Below, one piece after another: positions 17,363-26,590 of a stretch of DNA of 64,000 nt. The notes under the pieces were generated by a model. It saw only the letters and a program-made list of their open reading frames with translations. It did no database searches and was not told where the DNA came from. Positions within the stretch are counted from its first letter, which is position 1; every line of letters starts with the position of its first letter. The translations under genes were made by a program, and so were the position numbers. The DNA is from Pelodictyon phaeoclathratiforme BU-1 (GTDB lineage: Bacteria > Bacteroidota > Chlorobiia > Chlorobiales > Chlorobiaceae), in contig NC_011060.1 in assembly GCF_000020645.1 (NCBI RefSeq), positions 2,122,501 to 2,186,500 of the forward strand. Direction: 5' to 3'.

Positions 17363-18406
17363 TCAGCAAATACGGGGCAATTGTTCGCCAAGGGGAAGGT
17401 CGATAATGCGACGGCTGCCGAATGCGGTGCGCATGACCACCATACCGGGGTGCTCGTTTGTCACTGATCCGATGATGACGGCATCGCGCCCCTCTTCAAA
17501 GGAGTGCATCACCTCAAGAACTTGTGCGGCATCGGCGGCGGCAACGGCCACAACGAGTTTGCCTTCGTTGGCCACATGCAGGGGATCGATGCCAAGCAGT
17601 TCGCAGGCGCCGCGCACCTCTGCTTTTACGGGAATGGTTGTTTCATTGATTTCAATACCAACACCGGAGGATACGGCAAGTTCATTCAGGGTTGCAGCCA
17701 CACCTCCCCTTGTCGGGTCGCGCATGGCTTGAATTGCGGGCACAGCGTCGAGCATGGCAGCAATCATACCATTAAGTGCGGCGCAATCGCTCGTAATGCG
17801 TGACTGGAATGAGAGCCCTTCACGCGAGGTCATGATGGCCATGCCATGATCGCCCACGGTTCCTGAAAGAATGAGGCTTGTCCCTTGTTGCAGATTACGG
17901 CATGAGAGATTGGCTCCCTCCCTGATCACACCGATTCCCGAGGTGTTGATGAAGAGTTTGTCGCACTGCCCTTTGCCAACCACCTTGGTGTCTCCGGTAA
18001 CAATCACCACCCCTGCTTTCCGGGCTGCTTCGGCCATGCTTTGAACAATGGTTTCAAGTTCGACAAGCAAAAAACCCTCCTCAAGCACAAACCCGGCGCT
18101 GAGATAGAGCGGCCTTGCACCACCTACTGCCAGATCATTAACCGTACCGTTCACAGAAAGCTCTCCGATACTGCCGCCAGGGAAAAAAACCGGACTCACT
18201 ACATAGCTGTCGGTGGTAAAGGCCACTCTTCCGGGCGGAAGATCAAGCTTCGCCTGATCGTCGAGAAGATCGAGAAAAGGATTATGAAGATGCGGCATAA
18301 AAACCCGCTGCATGAGTGCCTGGGAGAGACGCCCTCCGGCGCCATGTGCCATTTGAACGGTTTCATGCTGCATGATCGGGGATGGGCAGAGAGGAGCTAT
18401 GGTCAT
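17363..18406 (-). CDS. hypE: Hydrogenase maturation protein HypE (carbamoyl dehydratase)
   Basis: HypE takes the carbamoyl group from HypF onto its C-terminal cysteine and dehydrates it to thiocyanate, the source of cyanide ligands for [NiFe]-hydrogenase. The 347-residue product has the AIR-synthase-like fold pattern (HGAGGRLSQ near the start, TDSYVVSPVFFPGG, GDTKVVGKG) and ends with the diagnostic PRIC, whose Cys accepts the carbamate. ATG 18406 was chosen because it overlaps the hypD stop by 4 bases (ATGA); a longer frame from 18496 lies within hypD. It is the last gene of the hyp operon. Confidence 0.96.
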   Translation of the reverse strand: MTIAPLCPSPIMQHETVQMAHGAGGRLSQALMQRVFMPHLHNPFLDLLDDQAKLDLPPGRVAFTTDSYVVSPVFFPGGSIGELSVNGTVNDLAVGGARPLYLSAGFVLEEGFLLVELETIVQSMAEAARKAGVVIVTGDTKVVGKGQCDKLFINTSGIGVIREGANLSCRNLQQGTSLILSGTVGDHGMAIMTSREGLSFQSRITSDCAALNGMIAAMLDAVPAIQAMRDPTRGGVAATLNELAVSSGVGIEINETTIPVKAEVRGACELLGIDPLHVANEGKLVVAVAAADAAQVLEVMHSFEEGRDAVIIGSVTNEHPGMVVMRTAFGSRRIIDLPLGEQLPRIC

Positions 18407-19512
18407 AGTGCGAAATTTCGGTGATAGTTGTAATAGGCAGCACAGGCCCCTTCGGAGGAGACCATGGTGGCGCCGAGGGGGTGTTCCGGGGTGCACTCAC
18501 GGGCAAATGCAGGGCAGCCGTCGGGCTTGAGAACACCCTGCAGCACACTCCCGCTCATGCAGAGGGGCGACTCGGCGGCACAGAGGTGTGCAACATCAAA
18601 CTTTTTTTCAGCATCATAGCGGCGGTATGATTCCCTGAGGCCAAGTCCGCTTGCGGGGATAAGGCCAATCCCCCGCCACTGCCGGTCGGTTACTTCAAAG
18701 ACCTGGCTGATAATCCCTTGCGCCACACGGTTCCCTTCACGACTCACCACCCGTCCGTAGCGGTTCACAACCTCTGCACGCCCCTCTTCAAGCAGTTCGA
18801 CCGTTTTCAGTATTCCGGCAAGGAGGTCAACCGGCTCAAAACCGGTCGGCACTATCGGCACATGAAACTCACGGGCGACTGGCTCATATTCCTCGTAGCC
18901 CATGACTGCGCAAACGTGCCCTGCTGCAAGAAAGCCCTGAACCCTGTTTTCGGGAGATGAAAGAATGGCTCGCATGGCTGGCGGCACCATGACCTGGCTG
19001 ACCAGCACGCTGAAATTTTCAATTCCTTCTCGCGCTGCCTGCCAGACTGCCATGGCGTTGGCTGGCGCAGTAGTTTCAAATCCAACGGCAAAGAAGACCA
19101 CCTCTTTTGAGGGATTGTCACGAGCAATCTGGAGGGCATCAAGCGGGGAAAAGAGAATGCGCACATCGCCCCCTTCACTGCGCACCATAAAGAGATCTTT
19201 TGAACTGCCAGGCACGCGCAGCATATCGCCGAAACTGGTGAAGATCACCTCTTTTCTTGCCGCTATAAGAAGAGCCCGCTCAATCGATTCAAGCGGTGTT
19301 ACACAGACCGGGCAACCGGGGCCATGCACCAGTTCGATGGTATCTGGCAGCAGTTGATCGATGCCGTTGCGGATAATCGAATGGGTTTGTCCACCGCAGA
19401 TCTCCATGATGGTCCAGTGGCGGGTGGTTTTTCTGCGAATCTCGTCAAGCAGCTTCCGGGCAAGCTGTGGATCGCGATATTCATCGATATATTTCATGGG
19501 AGTCGGCTTCAC
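18403..19512 (-). CDS. hypD: Hydrogenase maturation protein HypD (Fe-S protein)
   Basis: HypD is the iron-sulfur scaffold on which, together with HypC, the Fe(CN)2CO group of [NiFe]-hydrogenase is assembled. The 369-residue product contains the conserved MEICGGQTH motif (about residues 36-44), HGPGCPVCVTP, VGFETTAPANA and a C-terminal cysteine-rich region (CAAESPLCMSGSVLQG, then CPAF) that would hold the [4Fe-4S] cluster. It starts at ATG 19512, overlapping hypC by 4 bases, and its stop overlaps hypE by 4, giving tight translational coupling. Confidence 0.97.
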   Translation of the reverse strand: MKPTPMKYIDEYRDPQLARKLLDEIRRKTTRHWTIMEICGGQTHSIIRNGIDQLLPDTIELVHGPGCPVCVTPLESIERALLIAARKEVIFTSFGDMLRVPGSSKDLFMVRSEGGDVRILFSPLDALQIARDNPSKEVVFFAVGFETTAPANAMAVWQAAREGIENFSVLVSQVMVPPAMRAILSSPENRVQGFLAAGHVCAVMGYEEYEPVAREFHVPIVPTGFEPVDLLAGILKTVELLEEGRAEVVNRYGRVVSREGNRVAQGIISQVFEVTDRQWRGIGLIPASGLGLRESYRRYDAEKKFDVAHLCAAESPLCMSGSVLQGVLKPDGCPAFARECTPEHPLGATMVSSEGACAAYYNYHRNFAL

Positions 19513-19781
19513 AGCAATTCGGGTGAAGGGGGCTCTTCATCAGGCTGAAACGCCCCGCTTTCAATAAGCTCCTGCCACAGTTTCAGACTTTCGGCAGCCT
19601 CCGCATCATCAATGATTTTCAGGGCAAAACCGGCATGAATAATGGTGTACTGGCCAACCTGTATATCGGGCACATATTCAAGACATGCTCTTGTTTTTGA
19701 ACCGTTCACATCAATAATGCCCATTTTCAGGCCGTTTTCAATGGAGAGTTCAAGGAGTTTTCCGGGAATGGCAAGGCACAT
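19509..19781 (-). CDS. hypC: Hydrogenase maturation chaperone HypC
   Basis: HypC is the small chaperone that binds HypD during assembly of the Fe(CN)2CO centre and delivers it to the hydrogenase large-subunit precursor. The 90-residue protein begins MCLAIPGK, with the essential Cys2 exposed after removal of Met, and has the VGQYTIIHAGFAL core typical of HypC/HupF. The C-terminal extension is acidic and proline-containing. A 90-base gap separates it from hypF upstream; it contains a short direct repeat. Confidence 0.97.
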   Translation of the reverse strand: MCLAIPGKLLELSIENGLKMGIIDVNGSKTRACLEYVPDIQVGQYTIIHAGFALKIIDDAEAAESLKLWQELIESGAFQPDEEPPSPELL

Positions 19782-19843
19782 TGGCTTGGTGGTTTTTTTG
19801 ACTGGTAGTGATCAGGTAAAGATAATAAATATGGGATATATGA

Positions 19844-19861
19844 GACTTATAGGACTTATAA
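19844..19861. repeat. Two-copy 9-base direct repeat
   Basis: GACTTATAG at 19844-19852 is followed directly by GACTTATAA at 19853-19861, in the 90-base gap between hypF and hypC. Short arrays of GACTTATAG-like units are often seen between genes in bacteria; with only two units, no role can be assigned. Confidence 0.35.
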
Positions 19862-19871
19862 TAAAGAGGAA

Positions 19872-22421
19872 CTATTGGATTCCTTGATAGTTGCCGTTGA
19901 GGTAAGTTCTGCCAATGAGGGCCTGGCCAAGGGAGAGGCCTCCGTCGTTGGAGGGCACAAGGGCTTGGGTAAGCACCTTGTAGCCTGCACGTTGCAGTTC
20001 AGTCACGAGGGCTTCAAAGAGGAGGGCGTTCTGAAAAACTCCTCCACTGAGCGCTACGGTGGTTATGCCTGTCGCTTTGGATGCCTTCCCGATAATTTCA
20101 TAAAAACAGTTTACAAGCGTACGGTGAAAGCGCCGGCTGATTTCACCGGCAGCCATCCCTGTTTGCAGGGCAGTGACAACATCACGGATAATTGGCGAAA
20201 CCAGCATCGTCCAGCGCCCTTTTTCCTCATGCAACAGATCGTGCTTGTTCGCGATAGTTCCTCGCGGGGTATTGATCAGCCTCTCTGTAACTGCCGGTAT
20301 ATCGTTCGTGCCTATGGTACCTCCTGCGGATTGCACTGGCGCAAGTGCAGGCTTTTGCTCATAATGCAGCCCGTAGCGGAACGACTTGCTGCCCATACTC
20401 CCCCCTGCCTCATGCATCAGTGCAATGGCGGCCTCTCCCTCATAGCTGATCTCACCCCGCAGAGCGCAGAGTGCGGCAACGGCGTCAAAAAGTCGGCCAC
20501 AGCTTGAGGTTTCAACAATAGTAACCCTCTTTTGAAGTAACTCAAGAACCGGCTCAATGCTCCGTCCTTTCATGAAGGGAAGGTCGGGCAGGTCGGGACA
20601 ACTTCGGTGAAGATAGCCAAGCGCAGCCCGCCAGGGGTGCATGACTGCGGCCTCCCCTCCCGGCAATGGCATAAGCTCAAGTGAAGCAAAGCGTGCTGCT
20701 CCGGCAGCATCCCCAATCAGTACCTCTCCACCCCAGATCGTGCCATCAGTTCCATATCCTGTACCATCAAGTATGAGCCCAATCGCTGGCCCCTCCTCCC
20801 TGTTTTCAGCGAGGCATGACACCAGATGAGCATGATGATGCTGGACACCAAGCAAGGGAATATTCTGCATCATCGCCCACTGTGTTGTCATGTAGGCAGG
20901 ATGCAGATCGTGCACCAGAAGCTTGGGTACAGCCTGAAAAAGATGCTGAAGATGGGCAACAACCTGCACAAAATGGCGGTATGCTTCATAGTTTTTCATG
21001 TCACCAATATGCTGGCTCATCAGTGCATGACTACCCTTCAGAATCGTAATGGTATTTTTCAGCTCACCTCCGGCAGCAAGAACAACCGGACCATCTTCGC
21101 GAAGATATATTGGCGCCGGAACATATCCCCTGCTCCGCCTGAGCTGCCGCAACGTTCCCGATAAAGCGATGGTGACCGAATCATCGCATTTCAGGTAGAT
21201 GGGGCGGTTATGCACGAGAAAAGCATCGGCAATACCCTTGAGACGCAGAAGCGCTTCCTCATTCTCACTTGCAATTGGCTCCTCGCTGAAATTGGCACTG
21301 GTCATCACCAGAATGTCGAGAGTTTCATCGAAAAGCAGGGTGTGCAGTGGCGTGTAGGGCAGCATGACGCCAAGGCGCTCATTGCCTGGCGCTATGGATG
21401 GCGCAAGGTTGCTGCTCTTTTTCTTTTTCAGAAGCACAATGGGGGCTTGCGCAGCGCTCAGTGCGGCCATTTCCGTTTCACTGACCTCACAATAGCCGTG
21501 AACAAGCGACCTGTCGCGTATCATCACTGCAAAAGGTTTTGCCTCTCGACCTTTCCGCTCCCGAAGTCGCCGTACCGCAGCTTCATTTCGTGCGTCTACG
21601 GCAAGATGAAAACCGCCAAGCCCTTTCAGCGCAACAATCATCCCTCTCCTGAGAAAAGCAACGGCTTCGGCGACGACATCACCGGACAGGGTGTGAGCAC
21701 AGGACAAAGCGGTTTTTGGCTGTGCATGAGAAGTGCCATCGACCGGGTTGTGCTCCACGACACTCTCCCCCAAAAGGAGCGTACCTGAAGCATCAAACAA
21801 GGAAAGAGTGGGGCCGCAAACCGGACAGGCATTGGGCTGTGCGTGAAACCGACGATCAAGCGGGTCATGATACTCGCGCTCACACGCTTCACACATGGTA
21901 AACCCATGCATGGAGGTAAATGGACGGTCGTAGGGCAACCGATCGACAATGGTATAGCGGGGACCGCAATTGGTACAGTTGATGAAAGGATAACGAAACC
22001 GGCGATTGGCAGGATCCAGAAGCTCTCGTCGGCAATCACTGCAAAGCGCAATATCGGGCGGAATGAGTGTTTCGACCCCAACGCCGGAACCCGAATTCCC
22101 GATCAGAAAAGCCTCTTCTGAAACACAGGGAAGAGACATCTCTTCGATGGTTTCGATGAACGCAAGCGGCGGGCGCTCCCCCAGCAAACGACGCGAAAAC
22201 TCATTGAGAAGCGAGAGTTGACCCTGCACCTCAATCAGCACACCAGAGGCTGTATTGCAGATAAACCCTTTCAGGTCACAAGCAACAGCCAGACGGTAAA
22301 CAAAAGGGCGGAACCCCACACCCTGTACCATACCGTTGACCCGAAGACGCCTCCGCTCTTCAGCGCTGCTCTCCTTGATGCTCAGTGCTGTAACAGTTTC
22401 TTTTCGAGCCACTCCTGCCAT
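19872..22421 (-). CDS. hypF: Carbamoyltransferase HypF
   Basis: HypF activates carbamoyl phosphate to carbamoyl-adenylate and loads the carbamoyl group onto HypE. The 849-residue product shows all expected domains in order: an acylphosphatase domain (VQGVGFRPFVYRLA, about 30-45), a two-finger zinc region (CSDCRRELLDP and CTNCGPRY, then CEACEREYHDP and CPVCGP), a YrdC-like domain (LKGLGGFHLAVDA, MLPYTPLH) and a C-terminal Kae1-like domain with QHHHAH and LDGTGYGTDG, ending in ALSGGVFQN. The ATG at 22421 overlaps hypB by 40 bases. The 3' end lies 90 bases before hypC. Confidence 0.97.
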   Translation of the reverse strand: MAGVARKETVTALSIKESSAEERRRLRVNGMVQGVGFRPFVYRLAVACDLKGFICNTASGVLIEVQGQLSLLNEFSRRLLGERPPLAFIETIEEMSLPCVSEEAFLIGNSGSGVGVETLIPPDIALCSDCRRELLDPANRRFRYPFINCTNCGPRYTIVDRLPYDRPFTSMHGFTMCEACEREYHDPLDRRFHAQPNACPVCGPTLSLFDASGTLLLGESVVEHNPVDGTSHAQPKTALSCAHTLSGDVVAEAVAFLRRGMIVALKGLGGFHLAVDARNEAAVRRLRERKGREAKPFAVMIRDRSLVHGYCEVSETEMAALSAAQAPIVLLKKKKSSNLAPSIAPGNERLGVMLPYTPLHTLLFDETLDILVMTSANFSEEPIASENEEALLRLKGIADAFLVHNRPIYLKCDDSVTIALSGTLRQLRRSRGYVPAPIYLREDGPVVLAAGGELKNTITILKGSHALMSQHIGDMKNYEAYRHFVQVVAHLQHLFQAVPKLLVHDLHPAYMTTQWAMMQNIPLLGVQHHHAHLVSCLAENREEGPAIGLILDGTGYGTDGTIWGGEVLIGDAAGAARFASLELMPLPGGEAAVMHPWRAALGYLHRSCPDLPDLPFMKGRSIEPVLELLQKRVTIVETSSCGRLFDAVAALCALRGEISYEGEAAIALMHEAGGSMGSKSFRYGLHYEQKPALAPVQSAGGTIGTNDIPAVTERLINTPRGTIANKHDLLHEEKGRWTMLVSPIIRDVVTALQTGMAAGEISRRFHRTLVNCFYEIIGKASKATGITTVALSGGVFQNALLFEALVTELQRAGYKVLTQALVPSNDGGLSLGQALIGRTYLNGNYQGIQ

Positions 22422-23191
22422 ACAGTCAGCCCCTCTCCTGTTTTTGCTGAAAGTTCAAACCATTCGAGATGGTGGTTGACCCGCATGGCATTTTCACGGC
22501 ATCTGGCAACATCAAATTCCACATAGGGAAGAAGATCGATCTTGTTGAGAATGCAGAGATCGGCCTCATGAAACATGGTTGGATACTTCAACGGCTTGTC
22601 GTCTCCCTCCGTCACACTGATAATGACAACCTTGAGTGCTTCACCGAGATCAAAGAGCGCCGGACAGACAAGATTTCCGACATTTTCAATACAAAGCAGC
22701 GAATTATCCTGCAGGTCAAGCTCCTTTACAGCACGGTTGACCATCAAGGCATCAAGATGACATCCCGAACCGGTGTTGATCTGGATTACCGGCACACCGA
22801 GAGCCTGAATTCGCTCGGCATCATTGGTAGTTTGCTGGTCGCCCTCTATGACTGCAACCGGAAAGCGCTGTTGCAGTACCGGAATAATTTTTTCAAGCAG
22901 TGACGTTTTGCCTGAACCAGGGGAACTCAAAAAATTAAGCGCAAAAATCTTTTTTGCCTCAAAATATCCCCGGTTTCTTTCAGCGAGAAGATTGTTTTTC
23001 TGAAGCACATCCTGTTCAAGAACAACCTTCCGGCTTGTGCCTTCATGATGATGATGGCCATGATCATGGCTGTGATGCTCCTCATGCGTGTGGCTATGAT
23101 CGTGGTCACTGACATGAACATGATAATCACTCTGGCCGGGTTTACGGAGCACAGCCCCTTCGTCAGTTGAACATCCGCAGGTATCGCACAT
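22382..23191 (-). CDS. hypB: Hydrogenase nickel-incorporation GTPase HypB
   Basis: HypB is the GTPase that, with HypA, inserts nickel into the hydrogenase large subunit. The 269-residue product opens with a CDTCGC high-affinity metal motif. A histidine-rich stretch at about residues 23-50 (HVHVSDHDHSHTHEEHHSHD and onward) suggests nickel storage. The SIMIBI GTPase domain has P-loop SSPGSGKTSLL at about 91-101, then VIEGDQQTTND and the NKIDLLP specificity motif. hypA ends 4 bases upstream of the start and hypF overlaps its end. Confidence 0.97.
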   Translation of the reverse strand: MCDTCGCSTDEGAVLRKPGQSDYHVHVSDHDHSHTHEEHHSHDHGHHHHEGTSRKVVLEQDVLQKNNLLAERNRGYFEAKKIFALNFLSSPGSGKTSLLEKIIPVLQQRFPVAVIEGDQQTTNDAERIQALGVPVIQINTGSGCHLDALMVNRAVKELDLQDNSLLCIENVGNLVCPALFDLGEALKVVIISVTEGDDKPLKYPTMFHEADLCILNKIDLLPYVEFDVARCRENAMRVNHHLEWFELSAKTGEGLTVWQEWLEKKLLQH

Positions 23192-23195
23192 GTGT

Positions 23196-23549
23196 TTACT
23201 CCCCCTCCTCTTCTATGGTCATTGATTGAATCAAAAATTCCTCACCCGAGACGATCTTCACCCGTAATGAACGACATCGGGGACACTCTGCATAATAAAA
23301 GTTGACGGGAAAGCTCATGCCGCACTCCCCGCACTCGCCAACACCTTCCGGCTCTTCAATGTTGAGTAGCGCTTCTGCAGCAAGCGTCTCCCTGGCTGCC
23401 GCTGAAAAACAGAATTTCAGTGATTCAGGCTCAATACCAGCCAATTTGCCGATCAGCAGGTCAATAGCCGAAATCCTGACACCGCCCTCTTGCCTGGCTT
23501 TTGCCACAACTGCATCCACAATGGAGAGTGCAATACTCATTTCATGCAT
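23196..23549 (-). CDS. hypA: Hydrogenase nickel metallochaperone HypA
   Basis: HypA binds nickel at its N terminus and hands it over with HypB. The start at 23549 yields MHEMSIAL, the family's invariant beginning with the nickel-binding His2; the frame extends upstream to 23570 but those residues are not typical. The 117-residue protein has the zinc site formed by CGECG (about residues 70-74) and CPRC (about 87-90). It is the first gene of the hyp operon hypABFCDE. No hydrogenase structural gene is adjacent within the window. Confidence 0.95.
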   Translation of the reverse strand: MHEMSIALSIVDAVVAKARQEGGVRISAIDLLIGKLAGIEPESLKFCFSAAARETLAAEALLNIEEPEGVGECGECGMSFPVNFYYAECPRCRSLRVKIVSGEEFLIQSMTIEEEGE

Positions 23550-23848
23550 AACATTCAGAAGGAGAACCAATTGAAGGACAGTTTACAAAAAAAAGAGGAA
23601 CTGCCATTTCTCATAGCAGCATTTTTACTTTGACCTGTCCACCATGCAGGCGACAGCATTGCCCGTCTCTTCATCGGTCAAAAAAGAGGTAATCTTTCCT
23701 GAAGGTGCTCTGCATCATAATTTCCCCGGAGATTTCATGAAGCGGCTCCGAAGCAACCTCAGCCATACGGCCATCAAGCATTTCTTTCGGCTCGCAGGCA
23801 ACCTGACTCTCTTGTACCAGCCATCTCTTCATCATAACTCATGCAAGG

Positions 23849-23881
23849 TTGTTTTTGATCATGATTTTTTTTGTACCTTTG
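23849..23881 (+). promoter_or_regulatory. Bacteroidota/Chlorobiota-type promoter for pyrB
   Basis: TACCTTTG at 23874-23881 fits the -7 consensus TAnnTTTG. A TTG at 23849-23851 lies 22 bases upstream; an alternative TTTG at 23854-23857 leaves 16 bases. Transcription would begin near 23888, giving a leader of about 25 bases. The rest of the gap from hypA (23550-23848) holds only short open frames on both strands that I do not regard as genes. Confidence 0.55.
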
Positions 23882-23913
23882 AGAAATTTTTTTCCTGAAA
23901 AGACACAAAAGAT

Positions 23914-24849
23914 ATGTCGGATTTGAAGCACCTTACTGGATTATGCAATATTCCGGCCAGCAACATCACCAGCATCCTTGATATGGCTGCCGGTTATAAA
24001 AAGAAGTTGATCACCCCCTGCCCCTCTTTTGAACCATCCCTTCAGAATAAACGCATTGCACTGGTTTTTTTTGAAAACTCAACCCGTACCCGATTTTCTT
24101 TTGAGATAGCAGCACGACACCTTGGCGCAGGCACGCTGAACTTCAGTGCATCGTCAAGCAGTGTCAGCAAGGGGGAAAGCCTGAGTGATACCATCAAAAA
24201 TCTTGAGGCCATGCAGGTGGATGCCTTTGTTCTTCGTCATCCCTCTTCCGGAGCTGCAGATCTCATAACCAGAATAACCTCAAAAAACGTGATCAATGCC
24301 GGAGACGGATCGCATGAGCATCCGACACAGGCGTTGCTCGACATGTTTACGCTCCGCGAATATTTTGGAACAATTGATGGGCTCAAAGTGATCATTATTG
24401 GCGATGTGCTGCATAGCAGGGTCGCCCGTTCAAACATTTACGGCCTCATCACTGCCGGCGCCGAGGTTGGTATCTGCTGCCCGGTCACCCTCATGCCTCC
24501 CGATGCTGACCAGCTTGGCATCACTCTCTTTACCGACCTTGACCGTGCCATTGCCTGGGCCGATACAGCAATCGTGCTTCGACTGCAACTTGAACGAGCT
24601 ACGGGAGGATACCTGCCCTCGCTGGAAGAGTATTCTGTCCATTATGGTCTGACCGATGAGCGCCTTGAACGGGTACAGAAACATCTGCTGGTACTTCATC
24701 CCGGCCCGATAAACCGGGAAATTGAAATAGCAAACAATGTGGCCGACCGCATACAGCCTCCGGGCTATTCAAAAAGCATGCTGCTTGAACAGGTAACTAA
24801 CGGAGTCGCTGTCCGCATGGCAGTGCTGAACACCCTGCTAACCCTGTAA
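23914..24849 (+). CDS. pyrB: Aspartate carbamoyltransferase catalytic chain
   Basis: PyrB joins carbamoyl phosphate and aspartate to carbamoyl-aspartate, the committed step of pyrimidine synthesis in the cytoplasm. The 311-residue product matches the catalytic-chain length and has the carbamoyl-phosphate motif FFENSTRTR (about residues 51-59), the KGESLSDT loop that closes over the substrate, and HPTQALLD. No pyrI regulatory chain follows. The gene has its own promoter at 23849-23881 and stands alone between the hyp operon and an envelope-protein gene. Confidence 0.97.
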   Translation: MSDLKHLTGLCNIPASNITSILDMAAGYKKKLITPCPSFEPSLQNKRIALVFFENSTRTRFSFEIAARHLGAGTLNFSASSSSVSKGESLSDTIKNLEAMQVDAFVLRHPSSGAADLITRITSKNVINAGDGSHEHPTQALLDMFTLREYFGTIDGLKVIIIGDVLHSRVARSNIYGLITAGAEVGICCPVTLMPPDADQLGITLFTDLDRAIAWADTAIVLRLQLERATGGYLPSLEEYSVHYGLTDERLERVQKHLLVLHPGPINREIEIANNVADRIQPPGYSKSMLLEQVTNGVAVRMAVLNTLLTL

Positions 24850-24901
24850 AACATGATTCTGTACCATGATTTTCCGCCCGCTAACACATCAACTCTTCGC
24901 C

Positions 24902-25780
24902 ATGAAAAGTACACGTTACCTCTGCAGAGCACTCTTCATCATCACTGCGGTACTCCTGATACCGGTGAAAAAAGGGGCTGCCGAACCGATCCTGAACCCG
25001 ACCACCAAAACCCTCTTCAAGCCGCTCCTTGCTGACCCTTCGGAACCGAAAATTGCCGTTATGCCCTGGCTTGGCGACCGTTATCTGCAGCTCGATATCG
25101 GCGCCTCGGCTGACCTTTACCAGAGCAAAAACAAGAAATTTGCCGCTGGTGTTGATTTTGCCACCTACTCTCTCCTGCAACGGGGCGACAATTTCAAGTT
25201 TCCGGTTGATGCTATCGATTATCTCTTTGGTGTCAACGCAAGCTGGAAAAAACCGATCAGTAATGATGCGCTTCCTTTTGATGAATTCAGCGGAAAAGTG
25301 AGAATCAGCCACATTTCGGCCCATTTTGAAGATGGCCACTATGATGCAGATACGCACCAATGGATTCAGCAGAGCGACTGGCTGGGCACCATTCCCTTTA
25401 CCTACAGCCGGGAGTTTGTCAATCTCGTTGTAGCGCTCAGTTCACCAAATCATCGTATCTATGCCGGATACCAGTACCTCTACCACACTCTTCCTGACGG
25501 TATCAATCCACACTCTTTCCAGGCTGGTGTTGAACTTTCCACTCCTGGAAATACCTATCTTGCCGCAGACTTCAAACTGCTTCCAATCTGGCAACCATCG
25601 CTTGAGGAGACGAAAGGACACCGGGGAACATGGAACGTGCAGGCAGGCAGGCGTCTTGATGACATAGGGCTGAAGAATGTCAGGGTAGCCTGTAACTATT
25701 TTTCAGGCATGAGCCGCCAGGGCATGTACTTCTATCGCCCCGAAAGCTTCAGCACCATAGGAGTCATTGTCGATCTCTGA
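24902..25780 (+). CDS. DUF1207-family exported envelope protein
   Basis: The protein resembles DUF1207 members, a family of exported, probably outer-membrane, proteins of unknown function. ATG 24902 was chosen because it begins a normal signal peptide (MKSTRYLCRALFIITAVLLI, with cleavage near KGAAEP); the frame also opens at 24866. The mature part of about 265 residues alternates hydrophobic and polar residues (for example LQLDIGASADLYQS and RIYAGYQYLYH), and ends in GVIVDL, which fits a beta-barrel. It is 52 bases after pyrB on the same strand and may share its transcript. Confidence 0.7.
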   Translation: MKSTRYLCRALFIITAVLLIPVKKGAAEPILNPTTKTLFKPLLADPSEPKIAVMPWLGDRYLQLDIGASADLYQSKNKKFAAGVDFATYSLLQRGDNFKFPVDAIDYLFGVNASWKKPISNDALPFDEFSGKVRISHISAHFEDGHYDADTHQWIQQSDWLGTIPFTYSREFVNLVVALSSPNHRIYAGYQYLYHTLPDGINPHSFQAGVELSTPGNTYLAADFKLLPIWQPSLEETKGHRGTWNVQAGRRLDDIGLKNVRVACNYFSGMSRQGMYFYRPESFSTIGVIVDL

Positions 25781-25877
25781 GGAAAGAACAAAGAGCGTAG
25801 CCGCAAAGAATAAAAAGAGTTCCCGGCATGAGTGAAAACGTCAGCAGATGCCATGCCGGGATAAATAAGCTTTCGCC

Positions 25878-26384
25878 TTACTGCAGGGAGTTTAAAAACT
25901 CGGGCACGGCATCCTGTAATCCTTCAGGGTGGTGCGCAAGAATGTAGTTGACAAGGAATGGGGGATAAAGATTATAATGCTCAAGATCGGCGAGCGGAAT
26001 CCAGCTCACCTTGAGAATCATCTGTTCATCATCGGGATATTCCGGATCTTTACCGGTTATCATCTCACCTCCGGTAACCGTACAATAAAAGCCAAGAGAG
26101 ACCGAGTGATGAAGAGCACCCTGATCGAACGCACCAGGATAGGGATAGAGCAGCTCCTTGATGAAAAGCAGACTACCGACCGTACACTCAAGAGCGGTCT
26201 CTTCCATCATTTCACGTTTCACCGCCTCGTCAAGGGTTTCACCCCGTTCGACCGCCCCTCCAGGAAGAATCCAGTAACTTTCAGGAAGGTTTGGATCCTG
26301 AGGAGCAAAACTTTTATGTTCGACAAGGAGTACCTGATCCTCCCTGATACACAACGCGCTGACGCGGAGTCTGACTTGTGACAT
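25878..26384 (-). CDS. NUDIX hydrolase
   Basis: NUDIX enzymes cleave nucleoside diphosphates linked to another moiety. The NUDIX box GGAVERGETLDEAVKREMME (about residues 45-64) is followed by ETAL, so the usual final glycine is replaced by Ala; the metal-binding REMMEE core is intact. ATG 26384 (MSQVRLRVSALCI) gives 168 residues; the longer frame to 26474 runs into the porin promoter region. The substrate cannot be told from sequence. It is convergent with the DUF1207 gene and stands alone. Confidence 0.88.
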   Translation of the reverse strand: MSQVRLRVSALCIREDQVLLVEHKSFAPQDPNLPESYWILPGGAVERGETLDEAVKREMMEETALECTVGSLLFIKELLYPYPGAFDQGALHHSVSLGFYCTVTGGEMITGKDPEYPDDEQMILKVSWIPLADLEHYNLYPPFLVNYILAHHPEGLQDAVPEFLNSLQ

Positions 26385-26487
26385 GAAACAATTCCGGTAG
26401 AGATGAAAATAGTACGTATTTTTAAAGGAGAAGAGAGTCGTCAATGCCGTTAAATGAATCAATGCAAGAAACAAAAAATCACCACTG

Positions 26488-26516
26488 TTTGTTTCATAGT
26501 ATTTTTATTACATTTA
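26488..26516 (+). promoter_or_regulatory. Probable promoter of the porin gene
   Basis: TTTG at 26488-26491, a 17-base spacer and TACATTTA at 26509-26516 closely fit the TTTG/TAnnTTTG promoter type, with the last base A instead of G. Transcription would start near 26522, giving an untranslated leader of about 125 bases. Confidence 0.5.
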
Positions 26517-26546
26517 ACCATGAAATGGCAGGTACCGTTCTTTTTT

Positions 26547-26590
26547 ATACCCTTCAGCTTCAGTTCACAAGGGTATTTAGCTTTTTTTTT
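26547..26590 (+). promoter_or_regulatory. Leader hairpin with T-run (possible attenuator)
   Basis: ATACCCTT at 26547-26554 pairs exactly with AAGGGTAT at 26569-26576 across a 14-base loop, and TTAGC plus nine Ts follow to 26590. It looks like an intrinsic terminator lying inside the leader of the porin gene, between its likely promoter and start codon. After it, 26599-26630 is almost only C and A (ACACACAACAACACACAAA), an unstructured stretch directly before the ribosome-binding site. Confidence 0.45.

Noticed and set aside
23644..23898. 84-residue + strand frame and a 54-residue - strand frame between hypA and pyrB
   Set aside because: Neither has a convincing ribosome-binding site or recognisable motif, and the + frame runs over the pyrB promoter.
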